47,296 nt of DNA, taken from assembly GCF_020564935.1 (NCBI RefSeq), contig NZ_JAJCXB010000055.1, positions 1 to 47,296 on the forward strand, read 5' to 3'. The stretch is from Streptomyces pinistramenti. Lineage in GTDB: Bacteria > Actinomycetota > Actinomycetes > Streptomycetales > Streptomycetaceae. The notes beneath the pieces were generated by a model that saw only the letters and a program-made list of their open reading frames with translations, did not search any database and had not been told where the DNA came from. Positions 8,876 to 16,536 of this stretch are shown in pieces; position 1 is the first letter of the stretch, and each line of letters begins with the position of its first letter. The position numbers and the translations under genes were made by a program.

Positions 8876-9622
8876 ATGACGCATTCGGGGGAGGGGAGCA
8901 GGCCGGGCCGCCACGGCCGCCGCACCCGCCTGACCCGCCGTGGACGCCTCGTCGTGGCGGCCCTGGGCGGCATGGTGGCGGCGGCCGCGGCGGGGGCGCT
9001 GCTCGGGCTCGCGGGCCCGTTCGCGGCGCAGCCACGGCAGGCCGCCCCCGGGACCTCGCACCGGCCGGCGCCGCCCACCGGTACCGAAACCGGCCCCGGC
9101 ACGCCGACTCCGGACGCCCCGATGGTCCTCGACTGGAAGGTCCGCCACGAGCGGAAGCTGAAGGCGCGGCTGGCCGTCCCGACCGCGTACCGCACCGTCG
9201 TGCACGACGACCAGGACGCCGTCTACCGCCGCCGCGGCAGCCGGATCGTCGAGTACGTCGTGCCGGGCGAGGACACCAACCGGCTGCGCCTGACCTCGTA
9301 CGCGGCGCGCCCGCGGCGGCTCTCCGCGTGGGCGGCACGGCATACCGCGAAGCTGAAGGGCTACTGGCCGGACGCAGAGGTGCACGCCGCCAGGACCCGG
9401 TTCCACGGCCATGGAGCGGTGCTGCTGGACACCACGTACACCTCCGATTCGCAGAGCCGCACCAAGACCCGGCGGCGGCAACTGCTCATCGCCACCCGGG
9501 GTGGCTCCTACGACCTGTACGTGGAGATGCCGAAGAGGGCGGTGGCCGAACGCGACGGCCTCGCGGTGTTCCGTGGCGCGCGCGAGAGCCTGCGCCTCGA
9601 CGGGGTGCGCACGGCCCGCTGA
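8876..9622 (+). CDS. Membrane-anchored extracytoplasmic protein, kinase-sensor-like
   Basis: About 248 aa. There is a short Arg-rich cytoplasmic N-terminus, one membrane helix (LVVAALGGMVAAAAAGALLG, residues ~23-42), a Pro/Thr-rich spacer and a ~165-residue outer domain. The layout of that domain (LKARLAVPTAYRTVV, LTSYAA, AVLLDTTYTSD, YDLYVEMP) parallels the outer domains of the two Ser/Thr kinases in this window, though identity is low. It starts 30 bases after the kinase stop and is probably co-transcribed. It could be a companion or competitor of the kinase sensor; this is inference from position and shape only. No enzymatic motif is seen. Confidence 0.75.
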   Translation: MTHSGEGSRPGRHGRRTRLTRRGRLVVAALGGMVAAAAAGALLGLAGPFAAQPRQAAPGTSHRPAPPTGTETGPGTPTPDAPMVLDWKVRHERKLKARLAVPTAYRTVVHDDQDAVYRRRGSRIVEYVVPGEDTNRLRLTSYAARPRRLSAWAARHTAKLKGYWPDAEVHAARTRFHGHGAVLLDTTYTSDSQSRTKTRRRQLLIATRGGSYDLYVEMPKRAVAERDGLAVFRGARESLRLDGVRTAR

Positions 9623-9743
9623 TCCGCCGTCGGCGTGCGCCTCCCGCCGCTTCCTGACCGCCGCCGATCCGGCCGGTATCGTCGCTGACGAGGGGCGATG
9701 TGGCCAGCAAACGCTGGCGCGAACTGCCCCGTGGGCCAAAACC

Positions 9744-9762
9744 TGTTACCGCCGGGTACACA
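9744..9762. promoter_or_regulatory. Imperfect palindrome TTACC-GCCG-GGTAC upstream of the dehydrogenase
   Basis: TTACC/GGTAC arms around GCCG about 30-50 bases before the dehydrogenase start. The same core occurs upstream of the M23 peptidase gene. Operator is a guess. Confidence 0.3.
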
Positions 9763-9792
9763 AAGTGCCCGGGGAGGAATACCCTCGCCGAC

Positions 9793-11490
9793 ATGACGGA
9801 CTCGCAGGACACCGGAACAGCCGCATCCCCCGCCGCCGAAACGCCCGCCGACGCCCCCGGAGCCTCCATAGCCACGGCGCCCGCCGAGCCCCCGGTGGCG
9901 CCTGCCGACGGCAACCCGGTCATGCCCGCCGCGCCCGGCACCCGTACCGCGGCCGACGTGGTCACCCCCGAGGTGGCGGCCCGCCTCACCCGTGGTGTGG
10001 TCGGCAGCGGCCGCACCGCCAACCACGCGCCGTTCACCGGCGAGAAGCTGGCGGACCTGCCCGAGTCCACGCCCGAGGACGTCGCCACCGCCTTCGAGCG
10101 GGCCCGCGCCGCGCAGGAGCGCTGGGCGAAGGTCCCGGTCAAGCAGCGGGCCGCGGTCCTGCTCCGCTTCCACGACCTGGTGCTGCGCCGCCAGGCCGAG
10201 GTCCTCGACCTCATCCAGCTGGAGACCGGCAAGGCCAGGCTGCACGCCCACGAAGAGGTGCAGGCCGTCGCCGTCGCCGCCCGTCACTACGGACGCAAGG
10301 GCCCCGCCTACCTCAGGCCCAAGGGCCACACCGGCGTCGTGCCGACCCTGACCAAGGTCACCGAACTCCGCCAGCCCCGCGGAGTGGTGGGCCAGATCGC
10401 CCCGTGGAACTACCCGTTCGAACTGTCCGTCGGCGATGCCCTGCCGGCCTTCGTCGCGGGCAACGCGCTGGTCATGAAGCCCGACACGGAGACCGCGCTG
10501 ACCGCGCTGTGGGCCCGTGAGCAGCTGATCGAGGCCGGGCTTCCGGAGGACGTCTGGCAGGTCGTGATCGGCGAGGGCCCGGTCGTCGGCCCCGCCGTCG
10601 TCCAGCACGCCGACTACGTCTCCTTCACCGGCTCGACCCGCACCGGACGCGAGGTCGCCCAGGGCGCGGCGGCCCGGCTCGTCGGCGTCTCGCTCGAACT
10701 CGGCGGCAAGAACGCCATGGTGGTGCTGCACGACGCCGACGTGGAGAAGGCCGCGTCCGGAGCCGTCCGCGGCTGCTACTCCTCCGCGGGCCAGCTGTGC
10801 ATCGCCATCGAGCGGCTCTACGTCCACGAGTCCGTCGCCGATGACTTCGTCCAGCGCTTCGCCGCCCGCACCAAGGCCATGCGGCTCGGCAACTCCCTTG
10901 CCTACGGCGCCGACATGGGCTCGCTGGCCGGCGCCCGCCAGCTGGCGGCCGTCAGCCGGCACGTCGACGATGCCGTCGCCAAGGGCGCCGAAGTGGTCGC
11001 GGGCGGGCGCGCGCGCCCCGACATCGGCCCCTACTTCTACGAGCCGACCATCCTCGACGGCGTCCAGGCCCCGATGTCGGTCTGCGCCGAGGAGACCTTC
11101 GGCCCCGTCGTCTCCCTCTACCGCTTCAGCGACGAGGACGAAGCGGTCGCCCTCGCCAACGCCACGCCCTACGGCCTGAACGCGAGCGTCTGGACCAAGG
11201 ACGGCCGCCGCGGCCGCGCCCTCGCCGCCCGGCTGCGCACCGGCACGGTCAACGTCAACGAGTCCTACGCCGCCGGGTACGGCAGCGCCCAGTCGCCGAT
11301 GGGCGGCATGGGCGAATCGGGCCTCGGCCGCCGCCACGGTTCGGAGGGCATCCTCAAGTACACCGAGGCGCAGACCGTCGCCCACCAGCGGCTGATGCCG
11401 CTCGCCCCGTCCTTCGGCATGACCGACGAGAAGTACGCCCGGTTCATGAACCGCAGCCTGCGCGCGATGAAGGCTTTCCGGCTGCGCTGA
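9793..11490 (+). CDS. gabD2: Succinate-semialdehyde dehydrogenase (GabD2-like)
   Basis: About 565 aa, an NAD(P)+-dependent aldehyde dehydrogenase that oxidises succinate semialdehyde to succinate. After a ~60-residue Ala/Pro-rich extension it follows the mycobacterial GabD2 sequence closely as I recall it: PWNYPFELSVGDALPAFVAG, catalytic Glu302 in LELGGKN, catalytic Cys336 in SAGQLCIAIERLYV, and the end motif SAPMGGMG-like SPMGGMGESGLGRRHG. The ATG at 9793 is preceded by GGGGAGG, somewhat far (about 15 bases); earlier in-frame starts have no support. The GMC oxidoreductase gene follows after 53 bases, suggesting an operon of an oxidase/dehydrogenase pair that could act on successive alcohol and aldehyde steps. 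Confidence 0.9.
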   Translation: MTDSQDTGTAASPAAETPADAPGASIATAPAEPPVAPADGNPVMPAAPGTRTAADVVTPEVAARLTRGVVGSGRTANHAPFTGEKLADLPESTPEDVATAFERARAAQERWAKVPVKQRAAVLLRFHDLVLRRQAEVLDLIQLETGKARLHAHEEVQAVAVAARHYGRKGPAYLRPKGHTGVVPTLTKVTELRQPRGVVGQIAPWNYPFELSVGDALPAFVAGNALVMKPDTETALTALWAREQLIEAGLPEDVWQVVIGEGPVVGPAVVQHADYVSFTGSTRTGREVAQGAAARLVGVSLELGGKNAMVVLHDADVEKAASGAVRGCYSSAGQLCIAIERLYVHESVADDFVQRFAARTKAMRLGNSLAYGADMGSLAGARQLAAVSRHVDDAVAKGAEVVAGGRARPDIGPYFYEPTILDGVQAPMSVCAEETFGPVVSLYRFSDEDEAVALANATPYGLNASVWTKDGRRGRALAARLRTGTVNVNESYAAGYGSAQSPMGGMGESGLGRRHGSEGILKYTEAQTVAHQRLMPLAPSFGMTDEKYARFMNRSLRAMKAFRLR

Positions 11491-11543
11491 CCGGCGGCGC
11501 CGAGAGGCCGGGGACCGAGCCCACCGAGAACTCAGGAGAGCCA

Positions 11544-13412
11544 GTGCCGCAGGAGAACTCTGCCCGAAACCAGGCCCCGGAGCAGCGAAGGGACCACGAC
11601 GAGAACCGCGCCTACGACTACGACGTCCTGATCGTCGGCTCCGGCTTCGGCGGTGCGGTCTCCGCCCTGCGGCTGTCCGAAAAGGGCTACCGCGTCGGCG
11701 TGCTCGAAGCCGGCCGCCGCTTCACCCGGCAGACGCTGCCGAAGAACTCCTGGGACCTCCGCAACTACCTGTGGGCGCCGGCCCTCGGCTGCTACGGCAT
11801 CCAGCGCGTCCATCTGCTCGGCAACGTCATGGTCCTCGCGGGCGCCGGCGTCGGCGGCGGCTCCCTCAACTACGCCAACACCCTCTACGTGCCCCCGCAA
11901 GCCTTCTTCGACGACCCGCAGTGGGGCCACATCACCGACTGGCACGCGGAGTTGACGCCCTACTACGACCAGGCCAGGCGCATGCTGGGAGTCCGGCTCA
12001 ACCCGACGATGACGCCGTCCGACATCCACCTCAAGGCCGCCGCCGAGAAGATGGGCGTCGGCGACTCCTTCCACCGCGCGCCGGTCGGCGTCTTCTTCGG
12101 CGACGGACGGGACGCCGTCGCCGGGGACGAGCAGAACGGGAGCGCGAAGGCGGCGCCGGGCGGCGAGGTCCCCGACCCGTACTTCGGCGGCAGGGGCCCG
12201 GCCCGTACGGCGTGCACGGAGTGCGGCGAGTGCATGACCGGCTGCCGGCACGGCGCCAAGAACACCCTCAACGAGAACTACCTCCACCTCGCCGAGCAGG
12301 CCGGCGCCGTCATCCACCCGATGACCTCGGTCGTCACCGTCACCGATGACTCCCGTGGCGGCTTCGCCCTCGCCACCCTCCCCACCGACAACAAGCGCAA
12401 GGGCAGGGCCCGCACCTTCACCGCCCGCAAGGTCGTCATCGCCGCCGGTACCTACGGCACCCAGACGCTGCTGCACAGGATGAAGGACAGCGGACTGCTG
12501 TCCGGCATCTCGGCGAAGCTCGGCGAGCTGACCCGCACCAACTCCGAGGCGCTGGTGGGCGCGCAGACCAGCGACCGGCGCTACCGCAAGAAGTACGGCA
12601 CCAAGGCCGACTTCACCCGCGGCGTCGCCATCACCTCGTCGATCCACCCCAACGCCAACACCCATATCGAACCGGTGCGTTACGGCAAGGGCTCCAACGC
12701 GATGGGGTCCATGTCGATCCTCCAGGTACCGCTCGCCGCCCGCCGCGGCAGGCGCGCCCTGGCCTGGGCGAGGCGGTGCGCGCGGCACCCGGTCCAGCTG
12801 GCCCGCTCGGTCTCCAACCACCGCTGGTCCGAGAAGACCATCATCGGCCTCGTCATGCAGTCGCTCGACAACTCCCTGACGACGTACCGGAAACCGGGCG
12901 GCGTGGGCAAGGGCCTGCTCACCGCCCGGCAGGGCCACGGCGCACCCAACCCCGAGCAGATCCCGGAGGCGTACGAAGCGGCCACGGTCATCGCCGGCGA
13001 GATCAACGGTTTCCCCGGCAGCAACGTCGGCGAGCTGATGGGCACCCCGCTGACCGCGCACTTCCTGGGCGGCTGCCCGATCGGCGAGGACGCGGCACAC
13101 GGCGTCATCGACCCTTACCACCGCCTCTACGGGTACCCGGGCATCTCGGTCGTCGACGGCGCCGCGGTCTCCGCCAACCTGGGCGTCAACCCGTCCCTGA
13201 CGATCACGGCGCAGGCCGAGCGCGCGATGTCGTTCTGGCCGAACAAGGGCGAGACGGACCCACGGCCGCCCCAGGGAGCGGCATACCAGCGGCTCACCCC
13301 GGTCCGGCCGGTCAGCCCCGCCGTCCCCCAGGAGGCATTCGGCGCGCTGAACCTGCCGTTCCTGCCCGTACCTGCGGTCCCGCCCAAGGACGAGCCGACG
13401 AGCGGATCCTGA
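11544..13412 (+). CDS. FAD-dependent GMC-type oxidoreductase (cholesterol-oxidase-like) with a CX2CX2CX3C motif
   Basis: About 622 aa. The GTG start has AGGAG six bases upstream. The N-terminal dinucleotide fold reads YDVLIVGSGFGGAVSALRLSEKGYRVGVLEAG. A GAGVGGGSLNYANTLY segment and the C-terminal FLGGCPIGEDAAHGVIDPYH and GAAVSANLGVNPSLTI motifs place it with ChoD-type GMC oxidoreductases, which oxidise an alcohol using FAD. No Tat or Sec signal is apparent. Residues 224-234 form CTECGECMTGC, a ferredoxin-like Cys pattern that could bind an iron-sulfur cluster. The substrate is unknown; sterol oxidation is only one possibility. It is second in a two-gene unit with the aldehyde dehydrogenase and is followed by a strong terminator. 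Confidence 0.88.
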   Translation: MPQENSARNQAPEQRRDHDENRAYDYDVLIVGSGFGGAVSALRLSEKGYRVGVLEAGRRFTRQTLPKNSWDLRNYLWAPALGCYGIQRVHLLGNVMVLAGAGVGGGSLNYANTLYVPPQAFFDDPQWGHITDWHAELTPYYDQARRMLGVRLNPTMTPSDIHLKAAAEKMGVGDSFHRAPVGVFFGDGRDAVAGDEQNGSAKAAPGGEVPDPYFGGRGPARTACTECGECMTGCRHGAKNTLNENYLHLAEQAGAVIHPMTSVVTVTDDSRGGFALATLPTDNKRKGRARTFTARKVVIAAGTYGTQTLLHRMKDSGLLSGISAKLGELTRTNSEALVGAQTSDRRYRKKYGTKADFTRGVAITSSIHPNANTHIEPVRYGKGSNAMGSMSILQVPLAARRGRRALAWARRCARHPVQLARSVSNHRWSEKTIIGLVMQSLDNSLTTYRKPGGVGKGLLTARQGHGAPNPEQIPEAYEAATVIAGEINGFPGSNVGELMGTPLTAHFLGGCPIGEDAAHGVIDPYHRLYGYPGISVVDGAAVSANLGVNPSLTITAQAERAMSFWPNKGETDPRPPQGAAYQRLTPVRPVSPAVPQEAFGALNLPFLPVPAVPPKDEPTSGS

Positions 13413-13442
13413 CCCGGCCCTCGTCGTGCCCCGGACAGAGCG

Positions 13443-13497
13443 AAGGGCCCCGGTACGCCGTCCGCGAGGGGGGGGTGCGGACGGCCACGGGGCCCTT
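13443..13497 (+). terminator. Strong intrinsic terminator after the oxidoreductase gene
   Basis: Long near-perfect stem: AAGGGCCCCG and CCGTCCGC on the left pair with GCGGACGG and CGGGGCCCTT on the right, around an 11-base G-rich loop. It lies 30 bases past the stop. Confidence 0.85.
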
Positions 13498-14113
13498 GGC
13501 TTTCGGTGCCGGCGTCAGGGCAGCGCCGGCACCGAGGGGCGGCGCTGGGGGGGGGGTAGCGCCGCTGGCTTGGGGTGCGCGTCGCACTCGTACGAAGCGC
13601 GCGGGTCGAGCAGGGTGTGCGGGACGAGTCGACGGGGCCAGTGGTGGAGCCCATGGCAGTGGCGATGCCCACACCGGACGGGCTGGATGCTTCGTCAAGC
13701 ATCGTGCTGGATGCGCCTCGTGCGGCGCAACCGTTTCGACGGATGCGGTCGGTCCCGGGCGTCCCCAGGACCGACCACCCCATCGGATGCGACCGGGCTG
13801 CTGTCCCCTGCTGACCGGTCACAGCACCGGGGCGAGGTCCCACGACGCGTGCCGCGGCAAGCGGCCGGCGTCTCATCGCTCCGGCAGTCCGCCCGTGGGG
13901 CGGCGTCTACGCGTAGTCCTGCAGGCCGCGCCTGGCTGGCGTGGCACCGGGAACAACGAAGCCGTTCAGCGGCCGGTCACGCGCCGTACGGGTGAGAGGC
14001 CACCCGAACTCAGATCCGGCCGCTGCGCCCGGCGCGTGCGGCCGCTGCGCGCCCCGCCGCCGCGCTGTTCCGCCGCCCCCGCGAGGACCGTCCCAGGGGC
14101 GGTGCGAGGACGG
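13498..14113. other. 616-bp region with no convincing gene
   Basis: Between the oxidoreductase terminator and the chorismate mutase stop. Several overlapping ORFs exist but none has a good ribosome-binding site and a recognisable protein. The best is a 79-codon + strand frame from a GTG at 13575 to 13814 with moderately GC-rich third positions; I would not call it a gene on this evidence. Base composition is slightly lower in G+C than the flanking genes, which suggests decay or regulatory sequence. Confidence 0.45.
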
Positions 14114-14437
14114 TCAGATCTGTCCGCGGGACAGCTCCAGGAGCGTCATCGCCAGCGCGGTGCCGGGCTTGCCCAGCTGGCCGCGGTAGTGGTCGAGGAT
14201 CTCCATCTCGCGGGAGAGGCTCACCCGGCGCCCGCCGGACTCGATGCGCTCGCGCTGGATGACGGCCGATACGGCCATCCGTTCCTGCACGAGGCCGATG
14301 ATCCGGCCGTCGAGGTCGTCGATCCGGCCGCGGGCGTCGGTGATCACGCCGACCGCCTCGGGGGTGCGGGCGCCGGTCTCGGCCGCCGGGACGACGGTGC
14401 CGGGGGTGGTGGTGACGGTGCCGATGTCCGTGCTCAT
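14114..14437 (-). CDS. Chorismate mutase, monofunctional AroQ type
   Basis: About 107 aa. It converts chorismate to prephenate, the branch step to phenylalanine and tyrosine. It has the all-helical AroQ pattern: the first long helix with ARGRIDDLDGRIIGLVQERM, the Arg/Lys-containing turn IQRERIESGGRRVSLSRE, and a final helix that completes the active site (LDHYRGQLG). The length matches short actinobacterial mutases such as the intracellular mycobacterial enzyme, which is activated by the DAHP synthase. The ATG at 14437 has AGGAG eight bases upstream. Between the promoter and this start lies a ~185-base leader with a short ORF and a perfect 15-bp hairpin, read here as a candidate attenuator. 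It is divergent from guaA. Confidence 0.92.
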   Translation of the reverse strand: MSTDIGTVTTTPGTVVPAAETGARTPEAVGVITDARGRIDDLDGRIIGLVQERMAVSAVIQRERIESGGRRVSLSREMEILDHYRGQLGKPGTALAMTLLELSRGQI

Positions 14438-14491
14438 TGCGTATCTCCTGGGGTGTGCGGACCCCGGAGCCGATCGCCGGCCCGGACAACG

Positions 14492-14526
14492 CAGGCGCCC
14501 CGGGCCTGGTCGGCCCGGGGCGCCTG
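14492..14526 (-). terminator. Candidate attenuator hairpin in the chorismate mutase leader
   Basis: Perfect 15-bp stem (CAGGCGCCCCGGGCC / GGCCCGGGGCGCCTG) with a 5-base loop, between the leader ORF stop and the mutase start. Its upstream arm on the minus strand contains CCGGGCC, which can alternatively pair with GGCCCGG inside the leader ORF. There is no U-run. Confidence 0.65.
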
Positions 14527-14549
14527 GGAAGTCGCTTGTCAGTGGTGGA

Positions 14550-14621
14550 TCAAGCAGCACGTCCATGGCAGCCGGCCGGGCCGGTGCCATAGGTAAAGAC
14601 GAAGGTCAGCTGCTTGGACAT
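14550..14621 (-). CDS. Candidate 23-aa Phe/Tyr leader peptide upstream of chorismate mutase
   Basis: An ATG-to-TGA ORF of 23 codons beginning MSKQLTFVFTYG, so Phe, Phe and Tyr codons (TTC, TTT, TAT) cluster at positions 7, 9 and 11. Phe and Tyr are the end products of the pathway branch opened by the downstream enzyme. Its ATG lies at the predicted transcription start (leaderless) of a promoter with TTGGAC and CATACT hexamers 18 bases apart. The perfect hairpin follows 24 bases after its stop. This is the architecture of ribosome-mediated attenuation. The ORF, codons and hairpin are seen; the function is inferred. It overlaps the divergent guaA control region. Confidence 0.6.
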   Translation of the reverse strand: MSKQLTFVFTYGTGPAGCHGRAA

Positions 14622-14628
14622 GGCGCTC

Positions 14629-14658
14629 AGTATGAGCCCGTTAGAATCGAAAGTCCAA
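14629..14658 (-). promoter_or_regulatory. Sigma-70-type promoter for the chorismate mutase leader
   Basis: On the minus strand TTGGAC (14658-14653), an 18-base spacer and CATACT (14634-14629). The expected start falls on or next to the leader-peptide ATG at 14621. Confidence 0.6.
14642..14647 (+). promoter_or_regulatory. Possible guaA -10 element
   Basis: TAGAAT about 43 bases before the guaA start. No good -35 is seen, and the element lies inside the divergent mutase promoter. Confidence 0.4.
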
Positions 14659-14690
14659 CCCCTGCTCCACACCGCCGGAAGGCCGCCGAA

Positions 14691-16277
14691 GTGCCATCAG
14701 CACCCCCTGCCGCCGCCCCGGACGTCGTCCTCGTAGTCGACTTCGGCGCGCAGTACGCCCAGCTCATCGCCCGCCGCGTCCGCGAGGCCCGGGTCTACAG
14801 CGAGGTCGTCCCGTCCACCATGCCGGTGGCCGAGATGCTCGCGAAGAACCCCGCGGCGATCATCCTCTCCGGCGGCCCCTCGTCGGTCTACGCCGAAGGC
14901 GCCCCCAGCGTCGACCGTGCCCTGTTCGAGGCCGGTGTCCCGGTCTTCGGCATGTGCTATGGCTTCCAGCTGATGGCCACCACCCTCGGCGGCACCGTCG
15001 ACAACACCGGCGCACGCGAGTACGGCGGCACCCCGCTGACCGTCTCCCGCCCCGCCTCCACCCTCTTCGAGGGCACCCCCGCCGAGCAGTCGGTGTGGAT
15101 GTCGCACGGCGACGCCTGCTCCGCCGCCCCCGAGGGCTTCTCCGTCACCGCGTCCACGGACGTCGTGCCGGTCGCCGCCTTCGAGAACGACGAGAAGAAG
15201 CTCTACGGCGTCCAGTACCACCCCGAGGTCATGCACTCCACGCACGGCCAGCAGGTCCTGGAGCACTTCCTCTACCGCGGCGCCGGCATCGAGCCGAACT
15301 GGACCACCCGCAGCGTCGTCGAGGAGCAGGTCGCCGCGATCCGTGCGCAGGTCGGCACCAAGCGGGCGATCTGCGGGCTGTCCGGCGGCGTGGACTCCGC
15401 GGTCGCCGCCGCCCTCGTGCAGAAGGCCATCGGCGACCAGCTGACCTGCGTCTACGTCGACCACGGGCTGATGCGCAAGGGGGAGTCCGAGCAGGTCGAG
15501 AAGGACTTCGTGGCCGCGACCGGCGTGCAGCTGAAGGTCGTCGACGCCGAGGCCCGCTTCCTGTCCGCGCTCGCCGGGGTCAGCGAACCCGAGGAGAAGC
15601 GGAAGATCATCGGGCGCGAGTTCATCCGCGTCTTCGAGCAGGCCCAGGCCGAGCTGGTCGCCGAGGCCGGTGCCGAGGGCGAGGAAGTCGCGTTCCTGGT
15701 CCAGGGCACGCTCTACCCGGACATCGTCGAGTCCGGCGGCGGCACGGGCACCGCGAACATCAAGTCGCACCACAACGTCGGCGGCCTGCCGGACGACATC
15801 GAGTTCGAGCTGGTCGAGCCGCTGCGGCAGCTCTTCAAGGACGAGGTGCGGATGGTCGGCTCCGAGCTGGGGCTGCCCGACGCCATCGTCCAGCGCCAGC
15901 CGTTCCCCGGCCCCGGCCTGGGCATCCGGATCGTCGGCGAGGTCACCAAGGAGCGGCTCGACCTGCTGCGCGAGGCCGACGCCATCGCCCGCGATGAGCT
16001 GACCGCGGCCGGTCTCGACCGCGAGATCTGGCAGTGCCCCGTCGTGCTGCTCGCCGACGTCCGCTCGGTCGGCGTCCAGGGCGACGGCCGCACCTACGGC
16101 CACCCGATCGTGCTGCGCCCGGTCTCGTCCGAGGACGCGATGACCGCGGACTGGACGCGGATGCCGTACGACGTGCTGGCGCGGATCTCCACCCGCATCA
16201 CCAACGAGGTCGCCGACGTCAACCGCGTCGTCCTCGACGTCACGAGCAAGCCGCCGGGCACCATCGAGTGGGAGTGA
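14691..16277 (+). CDS. guaA: GMP synthase (glutamine-hydrolysing)
   Basis: About 528 aa, full length. It converts XMP to GMP using ATP and glutamine, the last step of de novo guanine nucleotide synthesis. The class I glutamine amidotransferase domain is complete: Cys89 in GMCYGFQLM, His177 and Glu179 in YHPEV. The ATP-pyrophosphatase domain follows with the PP-loop GLSGGVDSAVAAAL (Ser231 region), then the dimerisation domain with QRQPFPGPGLGIRI and the family terminus TSKPPGTIEWE. The GTG start has GGAAGG eight bases upstream. It is single-gene, divergent from chorismate mutase and followed by a hairpin terminator. Confidence 0.97.
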   Translation: MPSAPPAAAPDVVLVVDFGAQYAQLIARRVREARVYSEVVPSTMPVAEMLAKNPAAIILSGGPSSVYAEGAPSVDRALFEAGVPVFGMCYGFQLMATTLGGTVDNTGAREYGGTPLTVSRPASTLFEGTPAEQSVWMSHGDACSAAPEGFSVTASTDVVPVAAFENDEKKLYGVQYHPEVMHSTHGQQVLEHFLYRGAGIEPNWTTRSVVEEQVAAIRAQVGTKRAICGLSGGVDSAVAAALVQKAIGDQLTCVYVDHGLMRKGESEQVEKDFVAATGVQLKVVDAEARFLSALAGVSEPEEKRKIIGREFIRVFEQAQAELVAEAGAEGEEVAFLVQGTLYPDIVESGGGTGTANIKSHHNVGGLPDDIEFELVEPLRQLFKDEVRMVGSELGLPDAIVQRQPFPGPGLGIRIVGEVTKERLDLLREADAIARDELTAAGLDREIWQCPVVLLADVRSVGVQGDGRTYGHPIVLRPVSSEDAMTADWTRMPYDVLARISTRITNEVADVNRVVLDVTSKPPGTIEWE

Positions 16278-16325
16278 CCCGCTGAACCGGCCCGCCGATC
16301 CGCCGGTCCTCCCCACAGCCTGACG

Positions 16326-16361
16326 CCGACGCCGTCGCTCTTCCCGGAGCGGCGGCGTCGG
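16326..16361 (+). terminator. Terminator after guaA
   Basis: CCGACGCCG pairs with CGGCGTCGG, extended by partial pairing of the inner bases around TTCCC, about 50 bases past the stop. Confidence 0.7.
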
Positions 16362-16412
16362 TGCGTTCGGAGGGAAGAGCGACGGTGCGTTCCCGTGGGT
16401 GGCGGGCGGCGA

Positions 16413-16441
16413 TTGACGGGAGGGGTGTCGCGTCGCATGAT
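16413..16441 (+). promoter_or_regulatory. Likely promoter of the beta-hydroxyacid dehydrogenase gene
   Basis: TTGACG and CATGAT separated by 17 bases, about 95 bases upstream of the start codon and immediately before a symmetric element. Confidence 0.45.
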
Positions 16442-16454
16442 GACCCTGGATGGC

Positions 16455-16492
16455 GGATTCCGCATGATGGCATTATGAATCCACTATTCGGA
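16455..16492. promoter_or_regulatory. Symmetric elements between promoter and start, possible repressor site
   Basis: GGATTC (16455) and GAATCC (16477) form an inverted repeat, overlapped by TCC-ACTATTC-GGA (16480-16492). The stretch is unusually AT-rich for this genome. Regulators of the IclR family bind sites of broadly this form, but no such regulator is nearby. Confidence 0.35.
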
Positions 16493-16536
16493 AGGAATGG
16501 TGAAGATTCTTCGCGGCGAGTGAGGAGTGGCGCGGC

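Noticed and set aside
13127..13876. A 249-codon minus-strand frame over the oxidoreductase end and the following gap
   Set aside because: More than a third of it is antisense to the well-supported oxidoreductase gene and the terminator; the rest has no ribosome-binding site or recognisable sequence.
14536..14558. A TTGTCAGTG box near the chorismate mutase leader, like those before pcrA and the SWIM/MoxR genes
   Set aside because: The sequence eight bases downstream is AGCAGC, not TANNNT, and the box lies within the leader ORF/hairpin region, so I do not call a damage promoter.
15000..16300. Long open frames antisense to guaA, and similar ones opposite other genes
   Set aside because: Extreme G+C makes stop codons rare in shadow frames; the proteins are Arg/Ala/Pro or Val/Asp-rich with no family match, while the sense genes are certain.
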